Of a DNA stretch of 64,000 nt, positions 13,741 to 27,829 are shown one piece after another (the first letter of the stretch is position 1; each line of letters starts with the position of its first letter). The notes under the pieces were generated by a model. That model searched no databases. It was not told the origin of the DNA and saw only the letters and a program-made list of their open reading frames with translations. Origin of the DNA: Moringa oleifera (taxonomy: Eukaryota > Streptophyta > Magnoliopsida > Brassicales > Moringaceae); assembly GCA_021397835.1 (NCBI GenBank), contig JAJFZO010000446.1, positions 1,426,001-1,490,000 on the forward strand, given 5' to 3'. Made by a program: the position numbers and the translations under genes.

Positions 13741-16700
13741 ATTTTTAATGTTTAAGATTTTGAATTTTAAATTTCAAAGTTTATATGAAATTAAATAAGT
13801 AATGATTCAAGTATAATAAAAATAATATTTTGTTAAATCAAACTTACTTAAAATTAAATATATATTCAAATAAGTTAAATTTATAATAATTTAAACAAAA
13901 AAATTAAAATTAAAAATTTATTATATTATTTAAAATTATTTTTATTATTGAGGTGTAAAATATAAAAATAACTTTTGAGTTTATTTTATCCATATTATAA
14001 TTTTTCAAAATTAAAAAAACTACTAAATTTGGTTTTAAAATAATCTTTTTGGTAACATGTATTTTGGCAATTTTAAGATCTTCTTTTTGAAGCTTAAATT
14101 TGTATGTTAAAAGCAGAATACTTTTTCTTTTTGGTTTATAATTTTTTATTAAAAATAAATTTTATTAGATTTTTTATTATTTTATTTATTATTTGAATGA
14201 ATATTTTTTTTAAAAAATGATATGAGGTGTAAAATATATTAAAATATGAGAACCTATGATAACATTTCAACATTAATGGTTTATAGTAACACAGATTGTA
14301 ATAAATATCCTGTAAAAACCCTATTAATATTATATTAATGCACATAAATAACACTGACAAAGTAATCTCTTATTAAACATCTATTAAATGAGGTTTTTTA
14401 AATTTTTTTCTTCTTTTTCTTTGACAAAAGCTCAAAATTTTTGATAAAAAAGAATGTCAATCATAAAAATTGAACTCATAGAAGGAAAATGTATGTGTAT
14501 GGTGTAAGGAAAATCGCTTCACACATTATGGAACCACGAATCAACCTTACTTTTACAGCGTAAGCTATTGTTACACAAATTACAAGTTTAACCAATAAAA
14601 AAATAGATGAAAAAGTAAATAAATAAAGAAAAGGACAAATTGAAAGAAAGAGGCATTGTACAATCAGAAACAAACTAGGAAAGAAGAGTTTGAAATGAAG
14701 GCAAAGGAAGAAGAAGCCATAAAAGGAAGATCGCAAAGGTAGCACAAGTGAACGATGATGCGCACAAGCATTGAGGTAAAGGCTTGTGAGTAAGTTTTGC
14801 TGGTGCAACCCTATAGTCTCCCAATTGCTTTGTCAATATTGCCACCGTAATCATGACTATGAAGACGCAACATGTTGGAGAAGCTTAGTGTCCATTATTA
14901 AATAATAATTGGATTTAGGGTTAATTCGGGTGTTGGACTTAGTAATTCAGCTTAGGTGCTAATTAGCAATGGTCATGAGTGTAATTTGGTTCAATTTCAC
15001 CTAATATTAGTTTGATATTAGTACACTCATTTATGTGGCACAGATAAAAGAGAAACATCTAAATAAAAGGTACTTTCGATAACACCAAGCTTAAGCCTTT
15101 CTTTCTTCCTTGGACAAACCTCTATTTGTTGTCTTATTATTGTTTACTCTTGCTATTGATATTGGTAAATAGCTTATTTGATCCAAATAGATGGATGAAG
15201 AGAGGTAGAAGTAGATCAAAGATTCATAAAAGAAGCCAAAGAAGTTAAAGGATATCTACAAACCTCAAATTGGTATGAAGGCCAAAAAGATATTTTACAC
15301 TTTGGCTAATTTAAATTTCTTGAAAAATGTACATAATCAATTTCGTGAACTGAGACTACACAAATAAATGAGCTTAAAGGTGAGCTTCTCCATAAGCATT
15401 GCTCACAATTGGGAGTTGTTAATGAATAATCTTAACTTGGGTAGTCAACATGGGCAAATCTTAATTTATGTCAAATGAAACATGATGCTTCTATTTGAAA
15501 ATTTAGTTCGAACATTATAGGCATAGATTAAAACATTGACCAATTAGTGATGTAATGCAAACTCTGAAATCTATACCAAGCATATGTATAAGAATACATT
15601 GTAGTTCTCTTTAATAGAGTTAGAGTTTCTAACGTGTATCCAACAAAAATAAATAAATAACATTACAAACTAATGTTTGTCTACTAACTAATAATGTTGA
15701 ATGCTCTAAAATTACTGTAGTTCTTGACAAAGTAAAAGACTTTTTAGGTTTGATAAAGTAAGCTAATGAAAGGCTAAAACTTGCTACAAAGGTTTGTATA
15801 TTTATAATTCATCGAAGCTAGACAAGTTGTTGCATTTTGGGCCATGAACTCATAATCTAACCTAGTTTTAAAATTATTAAAATTTAAGATAATTTTGAGG
15901 CCTACAATATTGATGCGCTCACTAGAAAGGAATTAAAAGCCATTGAATTGGTAAAAATCTAGTAACACTTTCATCCAATGGATTGCGGTAGCTTATGAGT
16001 TCATGATTTTTAAAGGTGACATGATTTGGTGCTTAGAGTAGCTAATCTCCATACTCTTATCATAGCTGTAAAGTCATCGACTATAGGCTATGAGACAGTA
16101 ATTTAACTTTTATATTATTGGATCAAGGTTCACTCAGATTAGTTTTTCTTGAATTATCTCACTTGTATATTTCATATTCTTGAGTTATTGAAAATCTAAA
16201 AGACTTAAATTTGATGAGTAAAATAGTCGGAAAAGTCAAGTAGAGATCCTTACTTCTTTTTTACTTCCATTTTGAGGGAAATTTAATTCTTGTTGGGAGT
16301 TGAGAAGCTGAAAAGCTCAGTGTTGATGAAAACTTAGCATTTTATGTTTGTTTTTCATGGTAATTTAATTGAAACTTGTGTATTCCAATTTTGAACATGT
16401 GCTTGCATGCATATTCATTGTATGTCTATGAATATGAATATTCAATGTATGTTTAGCTTTAGCAAAAATTGGAAATAAATGAGTGATCAGCCCTGTTTAT
16501 ATAGGTATATTATGTAATATTAATTTTATAAGATATGTTGAGTGGTACTCGTCATGTTCATAACTTAATATACATAAAAAGAAGGATTTTTTTCCTCTAA
16601 TTTTTTTGTGTATTATTTTAAATTCCATCCTTTATATTAATCAATTTGAAGTATAGGAAGTACTTGCGTTATTTTATGATAATCATTATATCGAAATTGA

Positions 16701-19700
16701 GTTTGCTACTTTTTATAATCAAGAAATACTATTAAGCTAAACTTTTATTTCATAATTAAGAAATAAAAACCATAAAGAAAGTACAAAGAAAGAAAGTAAA
16801 AATCAGAAGAGAAACTGATCAATTTTTTGCACTTTATAGCTTGGAATAGCTCATCGTTATGCATCTGAAGCTGCATCTTCTGTATAGAGAGTACAAGAAT
16901 AATCCTTTAATAGGCAATTTAATGCATTACAATATTGTCCCTTACAGCTTGATAGTATGTTACCATATTAAAATGGCCCTTTAATGTCTTTCTTACTAAT
17001 GGCTACTATGATGATAAGTATCCTAATCTGCAATAGGATAATCCTAGATTCAGCATCTAGCCAACTGATTACATGTACATCATGAAGTGTACTAAAGATG
17101 AATGCTTTGAACAAGGATAAGTTGCTGTAGAAACATTGAGTTAAGCCCTTCTATAGGAGTTTTAAATTATGATCAGACAAGCTGTAATTGTTTTTCCTTT
17201 CAAAGCCCTTATTATTATATTTCATATAGGTTAAAAAGATTCTGCATGATCTGTTGAAGACAACCAAGCTAATCTATCTTCTTTCTTTGAATTCTAAAAT
17301 CGATGCAATGTTTGTTTGAATATACAAAAGCATATATTAGAGAAGATGGCTTCTTCTGTTCCATCCAAATTAGAATGCCATCAAAAAGTTGGGTCAGAAA
17401 ATGTAAATAAGCCTGTGAGAGAGATAGCCATTGAACATCTCAATGGTGGTTTTTTCTTAAGACGACAGATCATTATTGTAACTGCTTGTCATAGACTCTA
17501 TAAGAAGAGAATTTAAAAGTAAAGTAGACCAATAGCCATCAACAAGTAATAAAGCAACATAGTAAAAGAAAACTTGTACATGTTAGTCTTAAAGCTACAT
17601 ATACAGATATCTAAGACTTATTGTAACTTAAAATGGTCACCACAGCTTAAATTTGCTCCCCTTTAATTTGCAAGTAGACTTATCAGTTTGATTATGTTGA
17701 TACATTAAAAACATCAAAACTTATGATGAAATCATAAGCTATCCTACCCAATGTGATTTTTACAAGTTTATGCTTTGTTGTAGATTCAACTTAATGCAGA
17801 TAAACTACGTGTTAGTTTGTATTATAACAACAATTTTGATCATTTCTCACTAGTTTATGCTTTCAAACAATTGTAGTATGATTAAAGATTCTTGATGTAT
17901 GCATTTTACAAGAAAATTACTTTAGACTAATTGAAAAATCAAATTATTTAAATATGCTTTATGCATAAAACTACAGAGTTCAACTTCTTTATCTAAGTTA
18001 TCTTTTTGGGCCAAGTTATCAAATGCTCACTAGCATTAATGATGCTAAGTTGAAATCTTGGCATTAATATAATAATGTCATGTCTGGTTTTGCTTTTATT
18101 TATATCTTTAGTCAAACATACATACTAGATTACATATTTTTGTCACATCTTACCACACACAGTGATGCATGCGAATTGATGTTTTTGTACAATTAAGAGG
18201 ATTTTATAGAGCATTCTATACCTTCATGTTAGAAAAGCATGTATTTTACTTTTAGAAAACCTAAATTTGAAGGTTCCACTAATGTATCACACTTAACATA
18301 GTGTGTGATAGTTTATTTAATGACATGCATTATCCAGCTAGTATGAGCTGCAAGAGTACAAAAGTAATTATAGACAATACATAAGGTATAGTTAATCTAC
18401 TAGATGATCTGGAGACTAGTGGTTTCAAGTGCCTTGGTAATGTTTATAGTAAGCTTGATAAGAAGATTTTGGATTTACTTAATTTGACAGTAACATCCCT
18501 TCAAAACTAGGAAGTTTGCATACACGTACAAGTTTAAGGTAGAATTGGCAGGAATCCTATACAAGGACCATGGTTTCAACTACAGTGGATTGGGTAGCTT
18601 TTTCAAGTTGGTTTGCTTCTCCTTCCATATTTCAGGATTTACTTCTTTGATGTTGTGTATGTTACCCAAGGCATGATCTACCCCCAAGGCATGATCTAGC
18701 CCCTAGCACTAATACTAAACTTCCCTATGTCAATGTTTCCTAAACCACTTAATGATGTGAGTTTATTGGGTATATTTTTCTAGGTCATTTTCCTTGTTGT
18801 TTAGCTTTGTCATGAGTAAAGCTACTAGTTTAGTTTTGATGCCAAGATAGGTATGTGATCACAACAAAGCACATAATAGATGTTTTATGCTCTTATGCTG
18901 CAGTTTCTATTATTACTTGTTTTAAATTGTTTTAGATTCTGAGCCATGTGCATGTATCTTGCTTTAATAAAAGCCAATATTTATGTTTGACATGGTTTTC
19001 AAATATTTCCTCCATTAACACTATTTTTCCTGTAATAGTTTATGACTTCACCACTACACTAGTTTGTTTGATACTTCTTCCCCTAGCACTTTCTCCCACC
19101 ATTTCTCATTAACTTGGTGTCCCCTGCAACCAGTTTTCTAACTTCAGGTAGGTCTTGCTATTGACCAGATTATTGCTTGTTCTATTTTTTCTTTTCTTAG
19201 TCCTCCAGCTTTGGTTTAATAATCCACTCAATCTCTTTGTTTGCTAGTTAGTGATATTGAATTTTTACAAAGAAGATATGAAATCTACTAAAATATCTCT
19301 ACTTGATGAAGAACCCTTAGTCATATCTGTCATTTCACTTTGTTTTTGGAATGAGTTTGGATTCAAACATTGATGGCATGAAGAAGAAGACAACTAACTT
19401 TTGTCTAATTCGTCTGTTTGACAAAAACAGTTATGAAATCATATTTGATGGAAAAACAAACTAACAAATCTCATAGTCAAGAAGATAATGTCTCTTTTCT
19501 TCTTTTTCTTAACCAATAAGGCTTCATGATGTGAAAGAATTAAAAAACTAGTTAGGATGTTAAGAGGTCTGCTCTTTTTAACAGAAGTTGAAGAATCTAT
19601 CTAAAGGTATTATTAACTTAATACTTAAGGAACCGCTTGAAAAGTGGATGCCAAAATGGACACGAAAAGAATCTATTAACTATAAAATTAGATTGATGGA

Positions 19701-20019
19701 TACATTTAGGATTTGATTGCTTTGTTTTTCTTCTTAATTACTTTAAAATGATATTTAAGTGTCAATGTTGTATAATGATGATGTAGTTGTCCATAGCCTA
19801 AATGGATCACCTTCCTCAACATCAGAATACAAGCACTCATCAATTTCAGTGGATCCTTTGAAAGCATAGTTCAATCTAAAAAGGAACGTTGAACTGAATA
19901 CGTAGGTCACTTACTTAACCTAATTCTTCATCCTTCTCTTCATATTAAGAGAAAAAGTTTGTTGCCAGTGACTTCTTGGCATGATTTTCTTCAATAGTTT
20001 AATGTTCTTTATATGAATA
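13741..20019. other. Interior of C1, no gene recognised
   Basis: 13741-14460 is very AT-rich simple sequence. 14476-14808 is open on the minus strand, but its translation is a biased Leu/Phe-rich run. On the plus strand the same segment reads 'KENRFTHYGTTNQPYFYS' and then an E/K-rich run, with several stops; I do not recognise it. 17316-17516 is open for 66 codons (starts MNIQKHILEKMASS) without a recognised family. No tRNA or rRNA was seen. Confidence 0.35.
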
Positions 20020-20272
20020 GAGCAACTTCCAACATTTGTGGAGATCAAGGATGGAAAGACAAATGAAAATACCAAGTTGAGTGAATTCTAGTAAGATTTA
20101 CTACAACTTGCTGTAGTGTTGAAAGGTAAGAATATCTTAATGGGTTACCTAAAAAAAATTAGGAAGGAAATCATTGTGAGGGAAGGGGAGGAGTACATGA
20201 AGGATGCAATGAAATATTGTTAGAAGTAGGACGATATGCTTAGAAAATGGGAGTTGATGGAGAACAAATGGT
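20020..20272 (+). pseudogene. Decayed coding-like segment in C1, family not recognised
   Basis: One frame reads EQLPTFVEIKDGKTNE, then after two stops LAVVLKGKNILMGYLKKIRK and, further on, EEYMKDAMKYC and MLRKWELMENKW, with a few more stops. Low stop density, charged helical composition and a possible splice acceptor just upstream (ttcttcaatag, near 19997) suggest an old exon rather than noise. It could be part of a C1 gene or a captured host fragment. I cannot assign a function. Confidence 0.3.
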
Positions 20273-20779
20273 GAAAATGAGACCCTCACTCACAACTAAA
20301 TCTTAGGACACTTCATTAATCATCATTTTCTTTTAAGATCGACAAAGAAGAAAACAAAGAGATCATTAATGAAGATAAGCATCATCTCCTCCATGCCTTT
20401 AAAGGCTACTTGGTTCAAGAACATTTTAGGAATAAATATTTCTAATCTAAATGAGCGAGATGATCATCTGTGTAAGAAGAAAATATTTTTCTAAGAACAT
20501 AAGAAGTCTATTTGTATGTGTGTACACATCAAAATCTACATGCCTAGAACCTCATTAAAATAGATAGATATGAAAGACTTTGCTAGAAAGGCCAAGCATC
20601 TTAACAAAACTTACAATTCCTTAGACTATTCCTTTGAACCATTTTCAGGGGCTCCTTATTTTGTTGCTATACCTTAAAATATTTATAATCTTTTTTATGT
20701 CAAATGTTAATTATCTTAACAAATTTATAATTTGGTTTATATTGATAATTAAAATATTATCAATGGTAAAATATTTAAT

Positions 20780-21298
20780 TATTAATTATCATTAAAAAAA
20801 TAAAGGTTCACTTGCTTTTAATAGCAATTGTTAATTACTTGATAGTTGCCTCTAAATATATAGACATTTAGAAGTAATTTTTAATTTTCATTAAATATAT
20901 AAATATTTAACGGCAATTGGTAATTGTTGTAAACAAAATAAAAGTTAATTCGTTTTTAGTGACAATTGTTATTGGCCTTAATAATTGCCATATAACTAGA
21001 TGTTTAGTAATAATTAATAATTGTCATAAACAACACAAATATCAATTTATTTTTAGTGAAAATTTATAATTGTAAAAAATAAAACAAATGTTAACATACT
21101 TTTAGCGGCATTTATCAATTGTCGCTAATGATTGCCAATAATAGTACAGATTTTTAGTGGCAATTATTCTATATCTTTACTAGCAATTAGGATAATTACC
21201 GCCATAAGGTTTTCTCGACCTTGACTAATGCCAATTTTTGACTAATTGCTAGTGAAGACCTTAGTGGCAATTGTAATTGCCACTAAAACGCTGCAGTG
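20780..21298 (-). repeat. Right subterminal array and terminus of C1
   Basis: About ten variants of ttagtggcaattgt and its reverse complement occur in 500 bp, for example 'aacggcaattggtaattg', 'ttagtgacaattgttattgg', 'ttagcggcatttatcaattg' and 'ttagtggcaattgtaattgcc'. The array ends at 'cgctgcagtg'. Such arrays next to the ends are a hallmark of plant CACTA transposons. Confidence 0.6.
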
Positions 21299-24200
21299 CT
21301 GGATTCTTGCTTTTCCTTCAGCTGGTTAATTTGATTTGATTTTCATGGAAAAATTTTAAAAATTCTTTAAAGATGAAGATCTAAAGAGTTCTTCATATTG
21401 CGGTATGGTCCAACTACTTCCTAACCATTAATACAGTGAGTCAACTAAAGAATGCGGCTGCATGAAACTTTGCATGTGTAATAGGCAAGAAGTCTGTGGC
21501 AATGTTGCCTACTAATAATACAAACAAAACTAAATCAACAAGCTGGTCAGTAAATTCTAGGTACCCAAAAATGGAAGTTGAGTGAGGATTTTGGCTTAAT
21601 CATGCCAAAAACTATCTATTCATTTAAGAGCAAAAGTAAGGAAGGAAGAGTTAAGCTCCAGTCCCCAAATTCAGACTAATAGGAGAGCTTATAAATCCTA
21701 ACATGACCTATTAAAACTAGAAAACCCACCAAGAATTTGAATTTTATTTTTGTCTAGGAGGAAATGAAAGAACCATTAACATAGGCTAAAGAGCATCACC
21801 ATTTTCCTAATTTGTCTATCCTTCTCTCTAAAATGAAGCCATTAGTATGTCCATACAAGATAATTTTCTTCCTACATCAGGTAGAAAATTCTACTTTCAA
21901 GATGAAGAGTTTCTAGGATAAGCAACAAACAAAGTATTCATAGCCCTTTTATGACCTCTCATGGATTAATTGATATATATCCATATCAGGTTTCCACCCA
22001 TGTAACTTGTGTCTACAGTATCCACATCTTCCTTACAAACTCTACTATATGCTGACCACTGAACCTACTCACTAATCAAGTCTAGACCAACTAGCAGAGC
22101 CGATATACCCTGAAATAATAAGAAGTGAAAATGGATTCCTCGAGCAAATAAAAGACTCCTAGACAAGGCCATAAGGATCGGAGAAAAGCTAGAAAGAGCT
22201 CCTTCATATATATTTTGTTATGCCTCTTCTTTTTTAAAGAAGCTTTAGCCTCTTATTGCTCAATTTCCACCTTCATTTCGCTAAGCTTAGGTACCGAGAC
22301 ACCTCTCTGATGCTTTGACTCTTTCTCAATCAAGGAAATAAGATCTCCCTTAGATGACCTACCAGATTTCTTAATGACATCCAACTCACACGCATTTCCA
22401 AGCTAGAAAAGGCCAAAGACCATGGCATTGAACTTGGCAACAAACATAGTGTTCTCAAAGATAAGCTATGGGACCATTTAGGAGAAGGATTTCAACGTAG
22501 GGAGGACATTAAGGAATGACGTGGTTGCAAGGATGTAATAGACAACCCAAGCAGGGAGCTCAGCATCTAGAATGAACATTGTCATGGGTAGAATTATGCA
22601 AAAAAGTGTGAAAGAGTAAAAAGGTAGGACAAAAATATCAAATTGAATTTATTCCATACTAATTTGCAAATAGACAAAAATAGTTAACGGTATTAGAATC
22701 TCAAGTAATAATGCAAACAGAGACGAAATAACTGCATGGGTCTAAGAAGGCCACCTGTGCTGCTGTTTACTATAAGTTTCACAAGATTTTGGTGATTCAC
22801 ACTAGCATTAAATGCAAAGAGAGGTCATGGTTAACCACCTAAGAATTAACTACAAAATTCAGTACATTCAGCAAGATTGAATTAGAATATTGTGAATTTA
22901 TGCCTCAACATCATTGATGTAGTTGAATTTCCAGCCATTAAGGTGAGCATGGATTGCAATGTCCATGTCATTGATAGTAGCCCTCTCCAACCAGCCATTA
23001 AATTCAAATTAGTTTGTCTGTTGCATGCAGAGTTTAGGAAATACTACTTAAAAAGATGATAAATAGTTATAATGTTGTAATTACTATCCCAAGAAATTAA
23101 ACTAATTATTATCTTGAAATATGCATTATTGTATCAACTTAATGGTCTAGAAAACCACTTACACCAAATGTATATTAATCTGGCATAAGATGTTAAATAA
23201 AGCATGTGCTAGTCTGATGGATGGAATTCAACTAAAAAATATTTTCAATATCAAAATTATTTAAAATTTTTATAATTTAAATTTAAAATTTCAAATTTAA
23301 ATGTCTTTGATTTTTAAATTTAAAAACATATTATTGATAAATTAAATTTACAAATGTTTTTGGCTTAATATAATACATGACTTACACTATAATGATCCAA
23401 GTTAATATGAATTCACTAACTTGCTTTCATAATTTGTCTTGCCATTTTTTATATGTTAGCGTGAGTATCAATTCATGAGAATTGTAATGTTAACTGTAGA
23501 CCTATTAACATCAAATTAATATTAGTTTGTTTACTATTAGCCATCAGGTCGAAGGTACTTGTTGTGACATAAAAAGTGGAATTGATCCTATAATGATTTT
23601 ATGTTAGGTCAACTTGGCTATTAGCCCAATCAATTATAAGAATGTGAGGTTCTAATTTTCCATCAAGCCTAAATTGATTGTTTATCTAAAAAACTTTATA
23701 TCATTATACGATTATATCATGGTATAATTCCTAACGATGAGCCATACATATTAATGGCTCTTTCACCCAAGTAAATTGTGTTGGATGGACGATAATGCGC
23801 ACACATTATCATTCCTCTAAACAAATTTATATCTTGATCTTGAGTCAATTTAGGGTGATTAAGAAAATATTTAGGTTCTTAATCAAAACATTTAAGTAAA
23901 AAGGTCATATTAGGTTGATATTTTGCTTATACTCTAGCCGTGCTTGACACTATAGCAAAGGTATTAGGAATTTCAATGTAAAATAAACTGATCCAAAATG
24001 ATAAGTATAACACAGTTTCTTAATATTTCTTAAAGAGTTGACAAATGTAAAAGGGAAGATAATTTTATTAACAAAATATTTAATGCTTGGTATTAGATAC
24101 CCTAGTTATTAATTTTGGAATATTGAATTTGTTCATTAGTTATATAAGATTTGAGTTTATATAAGGTTAATATTAAAGAAGAGCACACAAAAATATTAAA

Positions 24201-26979
24201 ATTCTAACCTAAGATAGTGAGTCATCATCTCCATCACTGATCAAATCAATAGAAATTAAGATTGGATCAGCCTCAAGATGGATGATTTTTTATATAATTC
24301 TAGACACCTAATTATCTAGGTATTCTAAATTTATGCAAAACTTATATATGGTTGATATAAGATTCACACTGACTTGGGTGAATGGTAGTTCAAATTTAGT
24401 TCAATGGTGGAAGATTAAACAGAGACGCCAACATTTGCTGTATGCACTTTTTTAGTTAGCTAAGAAACAAAATCCTAGGTAATATAATCCAACAAACATG
24501 AACATTCTTAGATCAAACAAGTAAACCAAAAGAGTTTTTATAATCTAAGTCAAGTTAAGCCATTAATCTTACATGTTAATTAATTGGAGTAAAGAATTAA
24601 CAATTCAAAAAGAAGGAGAAATCAATTATTAATTAGGATTTAGGGTCCCATCATACATTTTAAAAAATTAACAAAAGGACTAAAGTAGTAAACAGGTGTA
24701 GTTTAATTTAGATTATGAAAACCATATTAAGCGATGCATTGGTTCGCATATATATAATTGGCTAGTAACTTGTTATAAAATAAAATAGTTTAGATTTTTA
24801 AAATATACATTGAAAGATACCCTAAAAAAATTAGAGTGATAAATTTTATTATTGCAACATACATGCAATAAGTCCTCCAAGCCATTGTTGCTGATAGTTA
24901 ATCATGAGTAATAGGTAATTACTTATATGTTTTCTCCATCTCTATGGATTATTTCTCTGGCTAGGTCATTACTGGTTATTTCCTGGTCCTTTATTTAATA
25001 AACTTTTGAGATTTTTGTTAAACCTTAAACCATAAGACCCTATTATTCTAGGGTTGAGAAAAAAATCACAGCAAGAAACTTGTATTAATTATTGCATTAA
25101 TATGAAAAACATAATGTTGTTCATTTCACCATCTGCCTAGATAAATAATTAGTTTGGCAATAGTATTAAACCTAAAGATTTCTGAGTTGTGTTGTATAAC
25201 ATATACCTTATCGGATTCATGCCGCATCCCCAAATATAAACCATCAAGTTGGTGGATAAAGCAAGGATAACCCTGAATAATTCACTCATTTATTATTTAG
25301 TCAATGGAACGTAAATCTGGATTACAAATACAAGTGAATTATAGATCATAAGGTTTCAATCGAACATGATCTACAATATTTAACATTGCAAACATGTTGA
25401 CAAAGTAGAAAAATACTTTTCAACATTTTAAATCAGTTACTAATAGCAAACAAAGCCATATTTCGAAACCACCACTAGCTAACGGATATCATTTACTAAA
25501 TGTAAAAAATATATGTTATATTAATCATCATTATTCCCTATTGTGACTCCATAAACGTATAGCTAATAGAATATGCATCCTTCATATTCAATAAGCTTAA
25601 TTATTCTATTATTATTTCATGAATATCATTTAATATTTTGCTTATTAAACCCTATAATTACTCTACATGTTAATCTAATTTCAAATGCATCTTTGCTCAC
25701 TCAGTAGACAGGTGTTTTAATTTCTATCGATTTGATATCCTCAAATTGCATTCCATGGATGAAATGTGTTTCAAGCATTTGGCTTGAAATACCCATAAAT
25801 AGTATAATCAAATGTTATAATCGGTTCACATCCTTGTTTGTGCCAAAACTTTAAAAAAGAAAAAAATCTGGGAATAGCCATGTGGATTTAAGTCTTTAGA
25901 TTATTTACTCTATTACTTTTGTACAACTAACCATTTAATTTGAGCTACTGTTTAAATGCAAAATATTCATATACTAGTTATATATTAATAATTAGTTGAG
26001 TCTAAGATTTAATTACTACATATCATTATATTTCTCATGGTATTAGACAAATGAGAGTTTAATAGACCTAACAATTTTATATAATTAATATTCGTACATA
26101 TCGTTATGTAGTTAAATATTTTTATTGAGTAATTTAATTCCTATATTTTAAGCAATTTATATGGCTTGATCCTACAACCATACTTTCTTTCTTTCTTTAA
26201 CATAATTACACCAACACATGCATAATTACTTCTACAAAAATATCATTCTTACTCAAGAAGTCCATTGGTTACCATCTATTACATTTGGATGGTAACAAAT
26301 GATATAACCAATCATTTGTTATTTCCTATATATTAACAATAATTAGTTAAATATTACTATCAAAATAGTGTACATATGTTGATGAAATTTGATTACATCA
26401 ATTCTTTCGATTTGTTTAATTTTTAAAATTCAATTCACAACTTTAGAATTATAAATTTGTAATGCATTTATTTTTTTCTTTACTTTACCATATTTGGCAA
26501 AGATAAATGCATAACATTATGATAAATCATATATTAATAGAAGAACAAATTATTATTAGTTCTCACATGATTGGTTATTACATGATTTATTCGAAGATTT
26601 AAGACCATTTAAGGATCATAAGCTTAGTGTTCACACGTCATATATAAGGTCCCCAAATATAAACTATAACTAGGTTGAGTGCACTAATCATGTTGGAATA
26701 ATTCGTTAACTTCTATAACCACGTAATTATATCTTCGGCCCAATTTGTTCTTATGTTTAATTATTTGTTTAAATTAAGGACCCAACTCAGGATTTGGTTG
26801 AATCCAATCTCCTTACGTTATGCTTTTCCCTTTTTTATTTAGCAATCATCATATCAAGCTTCGGTCATCAATGTGATTAATTGTATAATTGAAATATAAT
26901 TAAGTAACCCAATGTATTGTTGAGAGTCTTAATTATTTCACATTTATGTCCTTTCAAATATCAAGATTTTTAAATGGGA
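21299..26979. other. Mixed sequence without a recognised gene
   Basis: 21299-22920 is less AT-rich and contains the coding-like segment listed separately. 23220-23340 is A/T homopolymer-rich. From about 23400 the sequence has the texture of R (old AT-rich repeat, fragments such as 'aagataattttattaacaaaatat' shared with 7930-7960), but I could not align long blocks. It may include the outer part of R copy 2 or unrelated old repeats. Confidence 0.4.
22150..22564 (-). pseudogene. Decayed coding-like segment, possible gag-type or coiled-coil protein
   Basis: On the minus strand one frame of about 135 codons has only a few stops. It begins [19 protein letters not shown], continues through VAKFNAMVFGLF, and ends with a charged region containing SKGDLISLIEKESKHQRG and a KKKRH cluster. 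A hydrophobic first half followed by a basic coiled-coil-like tail would suit a retroelement gag or a transposon accessory protein, but I do not recognise the family. No start codon or splice sites could be fixed. Confidence 0.35.
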
Positions 26980-27239
26980 AAAATAATGAAAATAGAGTGG
27001 GCAACATTAATGTGGCTAATCTATATTTTTCTTTATCGAAACAACACTTTACGAATCCCCAAAATAGATGATCATTCCATTGAACCCTGAGTAAATCACT
27101 CTATATGTCTTTGTGGATTAATTTTTAGCTTAAGTAACTAGGCTTAACATTAATATAAAATCATAGACACAATTAAGTCAAATGTATTTTGAAAAAGCCT
27201 CTAGTATGCTTGGACATAGCATTGGCCAGTTCTCAAATA

Positions 27240-27505
27240 TCCACAGGGGTAATATTGTCCATTTTATGACACAATTGGATTTTACCTCAACTATCAATAT
27301 AGTAGAATATGAAGCATGTATCATAGGTTTATGAGCAACTATCAGCAAGAGAGTAACTCATATGATGATGTTTGTAATTGATCAGCTCTAGTGATATATC
27401 AATTGAAAGGCAGTTGGATGACTATAGGAATTAGTAAAATACTATTCCTTGGTAAAAGAAATGATTAAGAATTTTAAAGAAATAACTTTTTTGTTATTTA
27501 CCTAG
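27240..27505 (+). pseudogene. Ty3/gypsy RNase H remnant (copy 2)
   Basis: The plus strand reads STINIVEYEACIIGL, matching the plant gypsy RNase H consensus around 'TNNxAEYEAxIxGL', whose Glu is part of the catalytic site. A shifted frame then gives DSALVIYQLKGSWMT, equivalent to the 'GDSxLVIxQxxGxW' segment that carries a catalytic Asp, and a further frame gives LVKYYSLVKEMIKNFKEI. The domain is therefore present in order but broken by frameshifts and stops. Among plant gypsy families this type resembles the RNase H of Tat/Athila-like or chromovirus elements; I cannot decide which. Confidence 0.75.
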
Positions 27506-27829
27506 ACATCTACATAAAATATTAAGTTAGGAACACGTTAACATAAGTCATAATTATGTTTGAGCATAACTTTTTAAAAGTAGATTTCTTTTTTATATTA
27601 AGGCTACTTTTATGCCAGTATCCTAATATTATCATTAATTAACAATTTTTAATGCTAGTTGAATTATCAACACTCGCAGCCTCTCATTTTCATTTAACAA
27701 TTGGGAGCTGTAAATAACTAGACCATATGTAGGGCATGATTTTTAAGATAAGATTTTATATTAACCTTAAAATTCATGATCTATGGATGTTATGAAATAT
27801 AATTGAGTATGATTACACATAATTCAGAC

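Larger units (their letters stand above)
13534..21298. mobile_element. Probable CACTA (En/Spm) element C1, no recognisable transposase
   Basis: The left end reads CACTACAACTAAACAAATTT, a typical plant CACTA terminus. The right end reads 'cgctgcagtg', a weak inverted match. Just inside each end are several copies, in both orientations, of a short motif around tggcaattg, the subterminal array expected for binding of a CACTA transposase. The pairing of the ends is an inference: the terminal repeats have diverged and the adjacent 3-bp flanks (tta, ctg) do not form a target duplication. No TNP2 or Transposase_24 coding was seen in the 7 kb interior, so it would be non-autonomous or carry foreign filler. 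Confidence 0.55.

Noticed and set aside
14476..14808. 110-codon minus-strand open frame rich in Leu, Phe and Ser.
   Set aside because: Composition follows from a purine-rich plus strand; no domain, no conserved copy. The plus-strand reading looks slightly more gene-like but has several stops.
18660..18705. 17-base direct repeat 'caaggcatgatcta'.
   Set aside because: Isolated short duplication without further structure.
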